Below, one piece after another: positions 47,961 to 60,165 of a DNA stretch of 64,000 nucleotides. The position numbers and the translations under genes are program-made. Numbering within the stretch: position 1 is the stretch's first letter; every line of letters begins with the position of its first letter. This DNA is from Corynespora cassiicola. Lineage: Eukaryota > Ascomycota > Dothideomycetes > Pleosporales > Corynesporascaceae. The notes under the pieces were generated by a model that had not been told where the DNA came from, did no database searches, and saw only the letters and a program-made list of their open reading frames with translations. The DNA lies in assembly GCA_022059125.1 (NCBI GenBank), contig JAEUWY010000002.1, positions 558,001 through 622,000 of the forward strand, written 5' to 3'.

Positions 47961-48710
47961 GATACCCCACCCGTGCCAGAGTCGAATGCGATCCCTTGTC
48001 TATCGAGTCATCCACTCGCAGGAGAGTTTCTCCGGTCGGGCATGAGTGGTGCATTGTTGGTGCTTGTCCTACCATACTATTGATATGCTACTCCAACAGC
48101 AGCACATCTTGTCATGCATTTGTCTTGCTCTCTTCGTTCCTCAACGAGGTCTAGCGACACTGGCTTCTGGGGGAAGCGGGGGAACGCCATCACAAAACCT
48201 TCAACCAGCGCCCACCTCCGTCCCGTTTTCATCCTGTTACAAGCCGAAGCGGATCCCCAGCACACAATTGATACCAGGGTCCCGATAAGATGTGTCAAGG
48301 TTCTTGGAGTGCTCTTATCTGCCTCCAACTCCCGCTATGGAGCTTGGATTCGGAGCGTTCGTCCACGATCTGCATGTGCTAACCCGGTCTAGTTATCCGG
48401 GCTATGATATGTGACAAGGGCAACGTTCAATCACAGCTTATCTTCAATCGACCATGGCATCATTGTCGAAACTTATCTGCATGCACTCCAACATTTATCA
48501 GATCCCTACCCCAAGCCTGGCCATGGAGCATCTGGTTTGCTACTCCAGTCCGCGGCTTCGGCCTTGCCTCGCGATAGTCGTCGTAGCGGGATACACGTCC
48601 CGGGCTGGGCATCCACTGGGGTAGCGCAGAACCAAGTATAAGACTCTAGTTGCCCGTTCGCCAACCTTGACGACAGCTTGGTGTCTTGTAGTCGTTTTAG
48701 CCCCGTCACA
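47961..48710. other. Promoter region of the urea permease gene
   Basis: 750 bp with a cluster of GATA-factor sites described separately. No coding pattern. Confidence 0.55.
48283..48577. promoter_or_regulatory. Cluster of HGATAR (AreA/NIT2-type) sites upstream of urea permease
   Basis: Five HGATAR matches: CGATAA at 48283-48288, AGATAA on the minus strand at 48438-48443 and 48473-48478, TGATAA on the minus strand at 48495-48500, and CGATAG at 48572-48577. Chance expectation on both strands of about 300 bp is roughly one. GATA factors of the AreA/NIT2 class activate genes for secondary nitrogen sources, which fits a urea transporter. Confidence 0.55.
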
Positions 48711-50939
48711 ATGGCATCTGCTGCGACCACTCTGCCCGAGGGCGCTGGATATGGTATGTCGCCCGCTTTTAGTTACAGCAAATACGCTAACACTACACAG
48801 GCGTCGTCGTCGGCATTGGATTCTTCTTCACCTTTTTGATGATGGGAATCTCATGGCTGCAGAATAGATATACATCCTACTCTACCAAACACTCGGAAGA
48901 ATTCAACACAGCGTCCAGGAGCGTCAAGCCAGGTCTCATCGCATCAGGAATCGTATCAGCCTGGACATGGGCTGCAACTCTATTGCAGAGCTCTACGGTC
49001 AGTGTTTTTCTCCATCTGGTCATCAATTGCTAACTTGAACAGGTCGCATACACGTATGGTGTCGCAGGTCCATTTTGGTATGCCGCAGGTGCCACCGTCC
49101 AGATTCTGATGTTCTCTATCCTTGCCTGCAAGGTCAAGCAGAACGCTCCCCGCTGCCATACATACCTAGAAATTGTGTATGCGAGATATGGAAGCCTGGC
49201 ACACATAGTCTTCATGGTGTTTGCACTCATCACCAATGTGCTGGTCGGCAGCCAGCTGTTGCTGGGTGGTAGTGCCGTCGTCACAGCGCTTACAGGAATG
49301 AATGTTTACGCTGCCATTTTCTTGATCCCAGTTGGTGAGTAGGCACCCTGAAAAGTCGGTTGGATTCATGTAACATGTATAGGTGTTTGCGCTTATGTCG
49401 TTCTTGGCGGCCTTCGAGCGACGTTCCTCTGCGACTACTCCCACACGCTGATCCTCATGATCATCATTCTGTATTTCATGTTCAATGCGTATGTGACTAG
49501 CCCTCTCATCGGCTCACCTGGCGAGATGTATGATCTTCTGCAAAAAGCTGGAACACTGAGGCCGATCGAGGGAAACAAGGATGGGTCGTACCTCACTCTC
49601 AAGTCAAATTTTGGCCTCATCTTCGGCGTCATCCAGCTCTGCTCTGGATCTGGGACGGTCTTTCTGGACCAGGCATACTGGCAACGAGCCATCGCCTCTC
49701 GGCCAACGACGGCTGTACGAGCCTATCTCCTCGGAGGCATTGCCTGGTTTGCCATACCCTTTGGATTCTCCACAACGCTGGGACTCGCGGCGGCTGCTCT
49801 CACCGACAACCCTCGCTTCCCCACCTATCCCAACCCTCCTTCGTCTAGCGAAATCTCGTCCGGTCTCGCCGCGGCCTATGCTGCGAGCACGCTGCTGGGA
49901 AAGAATGGAGCGGCGGCACTGCTGATTGTGCTCTTCATGGCAGTCACGTCTTGCGCTTCGGCAGAACTGATTGCGGTCTCATCGCTTCTCACGTTTGATG
50001 TATACAAGGCCTACATCCGGCCCAAGGCCACGCCCAAGCAGCTGATTTTTGTATCGCACATCATGATCTGCGTCTTTGGCCTGACCATGGCATGTTTTGC
50101 CTGCATCTGGAACGCCGCGACCATTGACCTGGGATGGCTTTTCTTGTGAGTAGTCCTTACCGTTGAAACTTTCAGTTGAAATACTAAAACCCCCTAGGGT
50201 CATGGGTCTTCTCATCGGCGGCGCAGTTTTCCCAGCTGCCTTTACCATTCTTTGGCGCAAGCAGTCCCGTGCAGGAGCCATTTCTGGATGTCTGTGCGGA
50301 TTGGCGGCGGGCATCACCGCATGGCTTGTCACGGCAAAGGCTCACTATGGGGAGATTACCGTGCATACTACTGGAATGGAGTACCCCACTCTGGCTGGGA
50401 ACCTCGGAGCCATCATAACTGGGTTGGTTGTGACGGTGACAATCTCTCTGATTAAACCCGACCACTTTGACTGGGAAGTTACTCGAGCCATCAACGCGGT
50501 TCCAGTCACGCAGGGCACGTCGCCAGAAGGCTCATCCACCCCAGTTGAACGGACACCCTCGGAAACGGACGAGAAGAAGCCGATCCCAGAAGCGGATACG
50601 GCTCCAGCACCCTCGCAGAATGCACTCCGAACATCGGATGAAGAAGCGATGCACGTTGAAATCGGCGCAGAGGACGATCCCAGCAAACTTCGGGGAGCGC
50701 TCAAGCTGGCGTGCATCGCATCCTTTGTGCTCACGTTCCTCATGGACTTTCTGGTTCCGATGCCCATGTTCTTCAGCGAGTACATCTTCAGCAAGGACTT
50801 CTTCACGGGATGGGTGGTGGTCAGTTTCATCTGGGTGTTTGGCAGCAGCTTCATCAGCTGTTTTCTCCCGATATGGGAGACGAGAGGCTTCTTTGCAGGG
50901 TTCTTCGGCCGGGTGGTGCGGGACGTGAGGCGAAAGTAG
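48711..50939 (+). CDS. dur3: Urea active transporter, sodium:solute symporter family
   Basis: Five exons (48711-48753, 48801-48997, 49043-49334, 49383-50145, 50198-50939) give 678 residues with all phases matching. The sequence follows the fungal Dur3/UreA type from the start: LPEGAGYG then helix 1, [112 protein letters not shown] and [14 protein letters not shown] hydrophilic loop (residues about 545-595) precedes the last two helices. It is a plasma-membrane proton-coupled urea importer, likely of high affinity, feeding urease or urea amidolyase. Exon 1 is only 43 bp. GATA sites upstream fit nitrogen control. Confidence 0.92.
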
Positions 50940-52056
50940 TGGGGCAGCATTTGTATTCTGCAGAAGCAACGGTTTGACAGGAGGACCCGGCCAAGGGGCG
51001 AGCAATACCAGCAGTTGTAGTAAAGTGGGCAACATTCCCGCCTCCCCCTTCTCACATGCCAGTCGGAGGAATTAGGAGGCGGCCGTTGATATTGGGGACA
51101 AGCGGCGGGTTTCAGGGATGTCCGCGGCGGGGCTAAGATTTGTTTTGATACAGCGAGGAAGGCCTGGTCTCGGTCGGACCAAACGTATCTTTTTTGGTTT
51201 TTGGCAGCAAGCAAATATGACAAAGTTTGGTGGCCTGCAGCCGCGGTGGTTCGCCCAGTGTTGGGCTGCATTCTATCTTGCATGTCCATGCTGGATGGCA
51301 GTATGGTTCTGCGCTGTCCCGAGTCCCACGGGAGGAGCGCCGACGAGGCCAGGCCAGCTCAGGCGTTCCCCAAAGCGGTGGTGGGGCAGCGGAGAGGGAG
51401 GGAGCACAGTCAGTCTGCACTTTTCGATATTCGATATGGCATCGCGAAAAGCGAAGCGCGGCCTGCGCCAAGCGCCAGAAGCAGCGGCCCTGCACGCTCC
51501 ACAATTGTGAGGGCTGTCTCAGGTGGGACGTTCAGTCGGGTGTTGGTTGCAGGCCGCAAGCCCACGGGCAGTGACATATCGCTGCGAGCGTGCTTAGCGA
51601 GGCCGCAAAGGGTGGCTCTGGGGGGGCTCTGGGCGCTTTTGGGTGGGTTGACGCCATAGCACAGTCCAGGCTGCGGCGCCACCGTCGGTCTTTTTTCGTG
51701 CCTTCGAGATCAGCGGCGACCACCCCCCCAAAAACCCTCTACGACCCCCCAAAAAAAGGCGCCAGCAGCTGCTCCAACCGTCTCACTCGACCCCCGTCGC
51801 TGTCCGAGCATTCTCCCAACGTGTTTGCGCGCGACTGAGGACAAGTTATTTGAGCGGCCCGCTGCCCTTTTTTTTTTACCGCTGCTACTTTCCATCCTTT
51901 TCACTCGGCTCTGGAGTCGTGAGTGCCCTTTGCTCTGCCCGCCGTCGTCGCCGCCGCCTCCGCAGTCGACGTCAATCTTGCGCGCGCGACCCCCCGTCGC
52001 GTTCCGATACCGCACTCGCAGCCTCGCAACCTCGCAACACTGCACGCACAGTCGCC
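50940..52056. other. Intergenic, promoter of zinc transporter
   Basis: GC-rich interval with a C/T-rich leader just before 52,057. Open frames on both strands are compositional. No consensus Zap1 site (ACCTTNAAGGT) was seen. Confidence 0.5.
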
Positions 52057-53813
52057 ATGGGGCTCTCCAAGACGAACAGGATCCTGATCCTGCTGGCCAT
52101 CGACTCGGCCTTCTTCCTGCTGGAGTTGGTCGTCGGTATGTAGCGCCACTGTTGGAACAATTAGGGGGGGTATCACGTTGCTGATTGCGGACAGGATATG
52201 CCGTGCACTCGCTCGCCCTGGTCGCCGATTCTTTCCACATGGTATGTCTGGCCGGTACTAAGTGTAAAGCCAGAGCTAATTACAGCCAGCTCAATGATGT
52301 GCTCTCGCTCTGCGTCGGATTGTGGGCCGTCAAGGTTGCTAACCAAAAGACCAATTCCAAAATGTACACGTACGGATGGCAACGCGCCGAAACCCTGGGT
52401 GCCCTCATCAACGGCGTCTTCCTCGTCGCCCTCTGCCTGTCCATCTTCCTCGAAGCCATCCAGCGATTCGTCGAGCCGCAGGAGGTCTCGCACCCCAAGC
52501 TGGTCCTCATCGTGGGCTCCTTCGGTCTTGCCTCCAACATTGTCGGCCTCTTCCTCTTCCACGACCACGGTCACAGCCACGGCGGACACTCGCACGGACA
52601 TGGAGATGAGCACAGCCATGCCGAGGAGGGACACTCACACGCCATCGATCACGAGGATCGTGTTGTGGCGGACGAGCGTGGAAACGTAGCGGAGGTTCTG
52701 CCCCAGACGCGCGTGGGCGGCTTCCCGTCCGCCGTCACCAACGGCCAGAACCAGGCTCGCCCTACCGACATCACCTGGAACGAGGGGACGACCCGCAAGT
52801 CGGCCTCTGGAAAGCGCATCTCCAAGCACAAGCACACTCGCTCTCGATCCCGCGGTTACTCCACCATTGACGAAATCTACGTCCACCCTTCGTCGTTCAG
52901 GAATAGTATCATTGAGTCTTCGCGCATGGAGGAGTCGGATTCGGACGCGGATAACGAGGAGGCAAATGGCTATGACGCTGAGCCGACGGAGACGTCATCC
53001 CTGTTGAACGGCTCTAAGAAGGGCCCCGTCGAGGCCTCGCCAAAGAAGAAGCGCGATTGCCACAAGGACCACAAGCACAACAAGCCCAAGGACACGAGCT
53101 CCGACGGCCACGGCCACGGCCACGGCCATGGACACGGACACGACCTCAACATGCGCGGCGTCTTTCTGCACGTCCTTGGCGACGCCCTGGGCAACGTCGG
53201 CGTAATCGCCTCGGCCCTCTTCATCTGGCTCACCCCCTTCTCGTGGCGCTTCTACTCGGATCCCGCCATCTCCCTAATCATCACCCTCATCATTCTCGCC
53301 TCCGCCATCCCGCTCTGCAAGGCCGCCTCCCGCATTCTCCTCCAAGCCGTCCCCGCCGGCCTTTCCATCGACGACATCCGCGACGACATCTCGGAGCTCG
53401 ACGGCATCCTCTCGTGCCACCACGTCCACGTCTGGCAGCTCTCCGACACCAAGCTCATCGCCTCGCTGCACGTGCAGGTCGACTTCGACTTCAAGGGCGA
53501 GGGCTCCGCTCGCTACATGGACCTCGCCCGCGAGATCCGCCAGTGCCTCCACGAGTACGGCATCCACAGCTCCACCATCCAGCCCGAGTTCTGCCTCGAC
53601 AAGGACCATGATCATTCGGGCGCCAGCAGTGCCGATGAGGCGGATGTGAGGAGCGAGGCGAGGAGTGCGAGTCGGGCGAATAGCCTGAGGGTGGGAGGCG
53701 GTGGCGACAATGTGGAGGCGTGTCTGCTCGAGTGTGGAGATGCGTGTGGGAATAGCAAGCAATGCTGCGATCCGGGGATCAAGGGGTGTAAGAATGGGGG
53801 GAATGGGCGGTAG
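52057..53813 (+). CDS. zrc1: CDF-family zinc transporter, ZRC1/COT1 type
   Basis: Exons 52057-52135, 52195-52241 and 52290-53813 give 549 residues. Cation diffusion facilitators exchange cytosolic Zn2+ (or Co2+, Cd2+) for protons, usually into the vacuole. Six helices can be placed. The transport-site residues are in ALVADSFHMLNDVL (helix 2: D, H, D) and FLHVLGDALGNVGV (helix 5: H, D). Between helices 4 and 5 lies a long His-rich loop with two clusters, HDHGHSHGGHSHGHGDEHSH and a later GHGHGHGHGHGHD, split by a Ser/Arg-rich spacer of about 170 residues. The C-terminal metallochaperone-like domain has CHHVHVWQLSDTKLIASLHV. The tail adds a CLLECGDACGNSKQCC cysteine cluster. The symbol is by analogy with yeast. 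Confidence 0.93.
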
Positions 53814-56800
53814 GCAATACGTCTGGCCCGGAAGTTAGGTTTTCTTCGCACGGTCTATCACTTTTTCTTTTCTCTTTCTTTTTTTTCTTGTTAGGGCTTC
53901 GCTGTACGTATTCGCTATAGAGATGCGAAGAGGGGAAAGTAAAAGTGGAGAGAAAGTGTATTTTAGTTGTATCATTTCTGGCCTTTGCGGAGGTTTCGCG
54001 GCCAGGGGGGTTCTTTTTCCTTTGTCTGTGGGTATCCATCTCCCTCCTTATTTCTTTTTTTTCTTTTCCCTTCGAGATGCATAGCTTGTGGTTACTCTGA
54101 TTGGGGGAGGGGGTTAGAGGCGTTTTGGAGGGTTACTAGGGAGACTGGGTGGGCGGATTAATTGATTGGGGAGGCGAGGGTGTAGATAAAAGCATGGGGG
54201 GATAGCGTAGCTGAGCAGTCAATACCTATATGCTTGATTTGGGTTTTTACTTTTTGCCGTGGTGATGGATATGATGGATAGGTACCCTGGAATTGCAGTC
54301 GTCTTTTCAAAAACAACGAGGGGGGGGCGGTGTGGTGGGTTGTATTCTGGATGATGAGGAAGGAGGGATGCGCTACAGACATCAGCGGATTCTGAAGGTG
54401 CTTTGCTCCCAGAGGGAAGACGATATGGCTGGCCCATTCATTCATTCATTCATTCATACATGCCACGTTTACAGCCCAGCGGACGTACCTGTGCGTAACA
54501 AGCATCAGCCAGATATCCACCCATCTACGTACCGTCTCCCCCCCCCCCCCCGACGGGCCGCCGCCGCCATGCATGGAATCAAATCGCAACGCATCGCCAC
54601 CTGCAGCCGCCGCCTCCCCAAAGTACGGAACCAAGCGCACAATCTCATCCATGCAAATACATGCGGGGCAGTTGCGTGCCCTTTTCTCGGCTCGATGCGT
54701 CCCAGCACGCTGGGCGGTTCCTGGTGCCTGGGGGAGGGGGGGAGGGAGGGGCGGCAGCATGTGGGGCTGGGGTGCAGCGCGATGCTACGTCGATGCAGGG
54801 CTGGGTGGAGCGACGGGGTGGTGGAGACGGGGTGGTGGCGGCGGGTGTTGGATTAGTGTGAGGGATGCGTATGGGTAGGTGGATGGTGGAGGAGTATGGG
54901 GTGTTTGTATAATTGGGATGTTTTGCCTTGTCAAGGACCCTGGTAGTGGTAGTGTGGGACTCAGGACTGCGTGCGACGTTGGATTCTCTGGGAGGTTTTT
55001 TTTTAGATACTGAGAGGCTTCTGGTGTGTTTGTAAAACCTTGAACCTCGAGACTTCATAGCTGATATCTGAATGGGTTGAGGGAGCTGCGACGGTGACTG
55101 ATGTACTTCTTGTCAGGGAAAGGGCAAAGGAAGGGTAGTGTTGTGAGTACCTAGATGTTTCGAAAAGGGTAGGTTTATTCTGTGGCTCGTCCTCTATACG
55201 TGAATAGCCTGGTCGAATAGATGTAACATGGGTGTATAGGGGCTCTTCTAGACATAAGAGGCTCTACTGATGTTGTGCCTGGTGAGGCCATCACCCCCGA
55301 GGAATCCCAACGATGCGCCCCACTTGGCTTGACCTGGAGAACAGATTCGGTTTGGAGAGGCTGTGTGTCACAAAAAAGGCTGAGGCATGATAAGAGATCG
55401 AAGAACATGCTCTGGCGGGGTGCCACAGGACATCAAAACCCCAGTAGACCTTTCCCATGTACAGTCTAATTCCAATCAAGCTTACCAGAGCAATGCAACC
55501 AGACGCATGCGCATTAAGGCGAGCAACATGATCATCAGCGCAGGGGTAAATCTGACAAGCGTACCTACCTGCCCTAACAAGATGTCCTGCGTCAGCTCTT
55601 TCCTCCTGTCCCCAGCCAACCGCCCTCTTTCCAACAAGCACTGCAACCACCACACCCGCAGCCACCCACACGACTCACGCACATTCGCCATCTTCGTTCC
55701 CGGGGACAGATGCTAGCCCTCCGCACCGCCCAAACTCTGTCTCCAATAACTGCCGACACTACCAGCCTCCTGGAAGCCGTCGAGTGGAGATGCCGACTCG
55801 CTATTACACAACGAAAACGCGGAGTGCATGTACCAATACGGGTTCGACGCATCGTCGGCCGCCTCCGATGGGGGCGGCGCCAGGGCGCGTACCACGTACG
55901 GCAGCGTATCTTGGAAAAACTGGAGACGCGCCGTCGCGGGAATTAGACATGGAAAAAAAAAAGCCAGTGAGGGAACGCATCAGCCTTCCAAGTCGGGATG
56001 GAAGGTGTTCAGCTAAGCATTTTGGTGGCTGCGGCGGGCGGCTTACCCACTAGTTCGATCCGAGGTTCTGGAAATGCCTCGGAATTGGCGCGCGCCGAGA
56101 TTCTCGCCCATCTCTACATTTCGATTTTTTTTTTCTTTCTCTCGTTTGCCTGGCTGTCTTTGAGTCAACGCCACTCGGGCGTTCGGTGGATTGATCAGCA
56201 CGTGGCAGCTTGCACGCGAGCGCGCGCGCACACTCGAGCAGCCCACTGTCTCTTATCTATTCCCCACTGGCCACTGGTGCGGCGTGGTGGGGAATGCGCG
56301 GTGGATAGCCGGTCGTTAAGCCGCGGTCTGGATGTCAACTTACGAGCATCACGAGAGGCGAAAGTCGGCCGTGGGCATTTGCCTCTGGACGAGAATGCAA
56401 GAGAGAGGCAAGACTGGGCTGCGAAGAGTGAAGTGGAAAAGCTTCCGCAGGCTTCCTATCTGCGTGCCACACTCGCAACGTCACTACTCTACGAATGCCC
56501 TCTTTCTCGACGGCTCAATGGTAGCTGTGTTAATAATATACGAGACGCCCACTCCATACGAGGCCGTGATCCGGGGTATAGACAGTGGTCAGCCCAACCA
56601 AACGAAACGGCGCGAAACAGCTGATGCCTCACGGATATCGGCATGGCCATATTCCAGCAACTTTTCCTGCGCGATCAGCCATCTCGCGAGCCGCTTCTGG
56701 AAGGAGGTTCGGCGGCAGTCGAATCGGACGCCGCGAGGTGCAGATTTCGCTGTATGCTAGTGCGCCGATCGTGGCGTGGTCAAGGCGCCAAGCGAAGGCT

Positions 56801-57154
56801 TGAGGTTGCTTCGTCTAATGTGTACCCCGGCGAGTTGCCCTGCTTGGGTCTGGCGCCCCCGAATCAAGACGTTACATCGGTGTTGGCGGAGGAGCTTGTT
56901 TTAGGGCCCTCGGCTGATGGCTAGTGGCTGCCATGATAAATAAGGGTATATGAGTTGCGTGCGGGGACCGCGTTTTTTGAAACGAGGAGAGAAACCCCGT
57001 CCTTCTTTTCCCTGCCGTCCTTCTCGCCTTGGTCGCGTCTGTCCTTTGCTGAGATAGATTCTGTTGGGCGCTGTCACGTTTATCCTGTTGGCTGGCGCAA
57101 GAGCTTGGATTACTCTACTCGGTACCGCTGGAATATACAGTACCCTACGCCATC
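53814..57154. other. 3.3-kb gene-free interval
   Basis: The longest stretch without a supported gene. It contains a TTCA microsatellite (54435-54457), a C-run (54538-54551), poly-G patches and C/T-rich blocks. Open frames run on both strands because of composition. One or two HGATAR matches lie near its right end (56934-56939, 57052-57057), in the peptide transporter promoter. A non-coding RNA or a multi-exon gene with unusual structure cannot be excluded. Confidence 0.5.
54435..54457. repeat. TTCA microsatellite
   Basis: About five to six uninterrupted CATT/TTCA units. Confidence 0.8.
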
Positions 57155-59084
57155 ATGGAGCACGAACAGGAAGCTGCACAGTGAGTCCCTTGGTCCCATG
57201 CAAAAGGGCTATGAACGCGAAATATTGATCATCCTCAAGGCTTCACCAAACCGTCCCTCACGCCCATAAGGACATGGCCGGCGGGCCTCTTCCGGACGAG
57301 AAGGTCCCAGCGAGCCTTCCAGCGTATGCGCAAGACAACGGATCTTCGCATGACCAGTTCGGCGGCGAGGTGCCTACTGAAGAGGAGAAGAAGACCCTGC
57401 GCCATGTTGGAGAGCCACTGCCCAAGGCTGCTTTCTTGGTCGCCATTGTGGAGCTGTGCGAGCGCTTCACCTACTACGGCGCCAGTGGTATCTTCCAAAA
57501 CTACGTCCAGCGACCCCTGGATGGAAGCCAGGGAATGGGCGCTCTCGGCATGGGACACCAAGGTGCTACGGGTTTGACTACCTTCTTCCAGTTCTGGTGC
57601 TACGTTACCCCCATCATCGGTGCCATCATTGCAGACCAGTACCTCGGAAAGTACAACACTATTCTCGTCTTCTGCTTCGTCTACATTGCCGGTCTTCTTA
57701 TCCTTACCACGACCTCGATTCCCTCGTCACTCCACGCAGGTGCTGGACTCGGTGGCTTCATTGCTTCCATCATTGTTATCGGCCTGGGTACGGGCGGTAT
57801 CAAGTCCAACGTCGCACCCCTGATTGCCGACCAGTACAGTCGCAGGCAAATGGCCTTGTCGACGGACCCCAAGACTGGAGAGCGCGTCATCATCGACCCC
57901 GCCATCACCATCCAGCGCATCTACATGATTTTCTATTTCTGTATCAACTTGGGTTCGCTGTCACTGCTCGCTACTCCATACATGGAGCGCGACGTCGGTT
58001 ACTGGTCCGCATATGTCATGTGCTTGGGGATCTTCTTGGTGGGAACCCTCGTTCTCGTCTTGGGTCGCAAGGTGTACGTTGTTCGCCCGCCGCAGGGAAG
58101 CGTTGTGACAGATGCATTCCGCGTCATTGGCGTCATGATCAAGAACCGCAAGATGGACGCTGCGAAACCGAGCTACCAGGCCGCCATGGGCCGCGAAGTT
58201 ACGAACCGCTGGGACGACAAGTTCGTCGACGAGGTCAAGCGTGCCCTGGTTGCGTGTCAGGTATTTTGCTTCTACCCCATCTACTGGGTCGTCTATGGAC
58301 AATTTTCGAACAACTTTGTCACTCAGGGTGAGTATTATTCACAGAAATAAAAAGAAAGCAAATGCTAATGATATTTTAGCTGGTCAAATGGAGGGCCACG
58401 GTATCCCCAATGACCTGATGCAAAACTTTGACCCCATCTCCATCCTCATCTTCCTCCCCATCCTCGACCGCATCGTCTACCCCCTCATGCGCAAGGCCAA
58501 GATTGGGTTCCCACCCATCAATCGAATTGTCACTGGTTTCTGGGTCGCTAGCTTGGCCATGGCCTACGCCGCTGTCATCCAGTACTACATTTACAAGTCT
58601 GGCCCCTGCTACGACCACCCTCTCTGCGATGCCAGCATGGTTGATGGTGTAGCTCAAGGAAACGTGAGTACATTCCTCGTTCCTGGTTTTTTTTTTTCAC
58701 ATTAATCTAACCTTGTATTAGAAAATCCATATCGCTGCCCAGACCGGCGCTTACATGCTCATCGGTATCTCCGAGATTTTCGCCTCCGTCACGGGTCTCG
58801 AGTACGCCTACACCAAAGCCCCGCCGAGCATGAAGTCGTTTGTGCAGTCCATGTTCTTGCTTACCAACGCCTTTGGATCCGCCATTTCCGAGGCGCTGAA
58901 CCCTGTGCTGTACGATCCGGCCATTCAGTGGATGTTTGTTGGTTTGGCAGTTAGCAGTTTCATCGCCGGGTGTTTGATCTGGGTGCTCTTCCATCATCTG
59001 AATGAGACCGAAGACCAGATGAACGCTATGGACGCGGACTTGGATGTTGATGAGAAGAAGGGTGCTGAGTTTGGGAAGGCATAG
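57155..59084 (+). CDS. ptr2: PTR2-type proton-coupled peptide transporter
   Basis: Four exons (57155-57180, 57240-58327, 58380-58663, 58722-59084) give 586 residues. Exon 1 is 26 bp and encodes MEHEQEAA; the GTGAGT donor and CTCAAG acceptor fuse it in frame to QLHQTVPH. POT/NPF family motifs are plain: ELCERFTYYG (ExxERFxYYG), FFQFWCYVTPIIGAIIADQYLGKY, GLGTGGIKSNVAPLIADQY, FYFCINLGSL and, near the end, SMFLLTNAFGSAISEALNP. Twelve helices fit. It imports di- and tripeptides with protons at the plasma membrane. The downstream ATG at 57273 would also give a plausible protein lacking the short N-terminus, but the spliced start is well formed. Confidence 0.93.
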
Positions 59085-59490
59085 AGAGGACATGCGGAGG
59101 TTTATGGATATATGAGGGATGAACTTAATAGAAATGGAGATGTAGGATATGAACTGGAATTTCATGAAGACTTGGTGCATTTCAGTGATCCCAAGTACCA
59201 TCAGGGCCTTCATCGTGGTGAAAAAAACTACATATGTGAACGATGTATATGCTCAACGTAAATATGCTCAACAACCAGTGCCGAGTGTTGTTCCGGCAGG
59301 GCTATCCAAAGCCCTAACAGCGATCCAAAAGCTGTTTGAGGAAGCAAACCAATGGCTCAACCCAAATCCTTACGCCAGACCCAATAACAATCCCTAAATT
59401 CTTAGCTGTATCCAACCAACCATTTCCCTCAAGAGCGATCGCCCTCGCCCTCGCCCTCGAAATCGCCCCTCACCATCCCATCCCCCCGAT
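59085..59490. other. Intergenic between convergent genes
   Basis: 406 bp of 3' flanks. A short plus-strand frame at 59149-59397 has no recognisable features. Confidence 0.5.
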
Positions 59491-60165
59491 TCAATTCTCC
59501 AAAACCCTAACCCTCTTCCACTCGGCATCCATGACGCAAATCCTCACATTCGGACACTTGTCCAGCGTCAACCTGGCCGTCTGCTTATACGGCACCCACC
59601 CGTCCAGCTCGACCTCCCTGAGCGCGCACAGCTGCGCCGGGACGCGCGCCTGCACGAACGCGCGCAGGTAAAACGAGCTCCAGAAGACAAACGTGCTGCG
59701 CGCGTAGAGCAGCGTGGCCGTCTCGGCGTAGAGCTGGCGGCACGTGCGCGGGAGGTTTGCGCCGGGGCAGAGGCCCACGAGCGGGGAGGTGGGGTGTAGG
59801 TTGAGGTAATAGGAGGAGGAGGAGGTGTTGGGGGTCGGGGCGTGGAAGGTGTCCATCCATATGCGGGACTGGGGGAAGACGAGGGTGTAGAGGAGGTTTC
59901 GGAGTTCGCCGGGGAGGCGGAGGAGCGGGGAGGAGGTGGAGTTTCTGGCCGTGCTGGAAGGAGGGAGGGATTGGATTAGTGAGGGGTTTCGAGAATGGGC
60001 AGGGGAAGCTTACATTGCTTTTAGAGCCTGGGGAGGGTTTGCGTTGACGAGGCCATTTTTGCGTTTGCGGAGGCGGGGGTGGCGGGGGCTGGTGGCCTTT
60101 TTGATCTTGCTGGATTTGGTGGAGTTTTTGGGTTCCTTTAATGGGGATGGCTTCCTGGGGGCCAT
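59491..60165 (-). CDS. Small fungal protein with LPGELRN motif (DUF7730/F-box-like)
   Basis: Exons 60165-60014 and 59953-59491 join in frame (GTAAGC donor, TTCCAG acceptor) to 204 residues. The N-terminus is a basic, nuclear-signal-like stretch (KKATSPRHPRLRKRKNG). Exon 2 starts with LLRLPGELRNLLYTLVF, the hallmark of a large group of fungal proteins that begin with an F-box-like or DUF7730 module, followed by LPRTCRQLYAETATLLYARSTFVFWS. The C-terminal part ends in VRICVMDAEWKRVRVLEN. No catalytic motif is seen. Relatives are numerous and uncharacterised. It is convergent with the peptide transporter. Confidence 0.8.

Noticed and set aside
50345..51289. Long minus-strand frame overlapping the urea permease 3' end
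   Set aside because: Shadow of the coding strand; mixed composition and no domain.
57456..58331. Second plus-strand frame within the peptide transporter
   Set aside because: Overlaps the PTR2 exon 2 completely; Arg/His/Pro-rich shadow.
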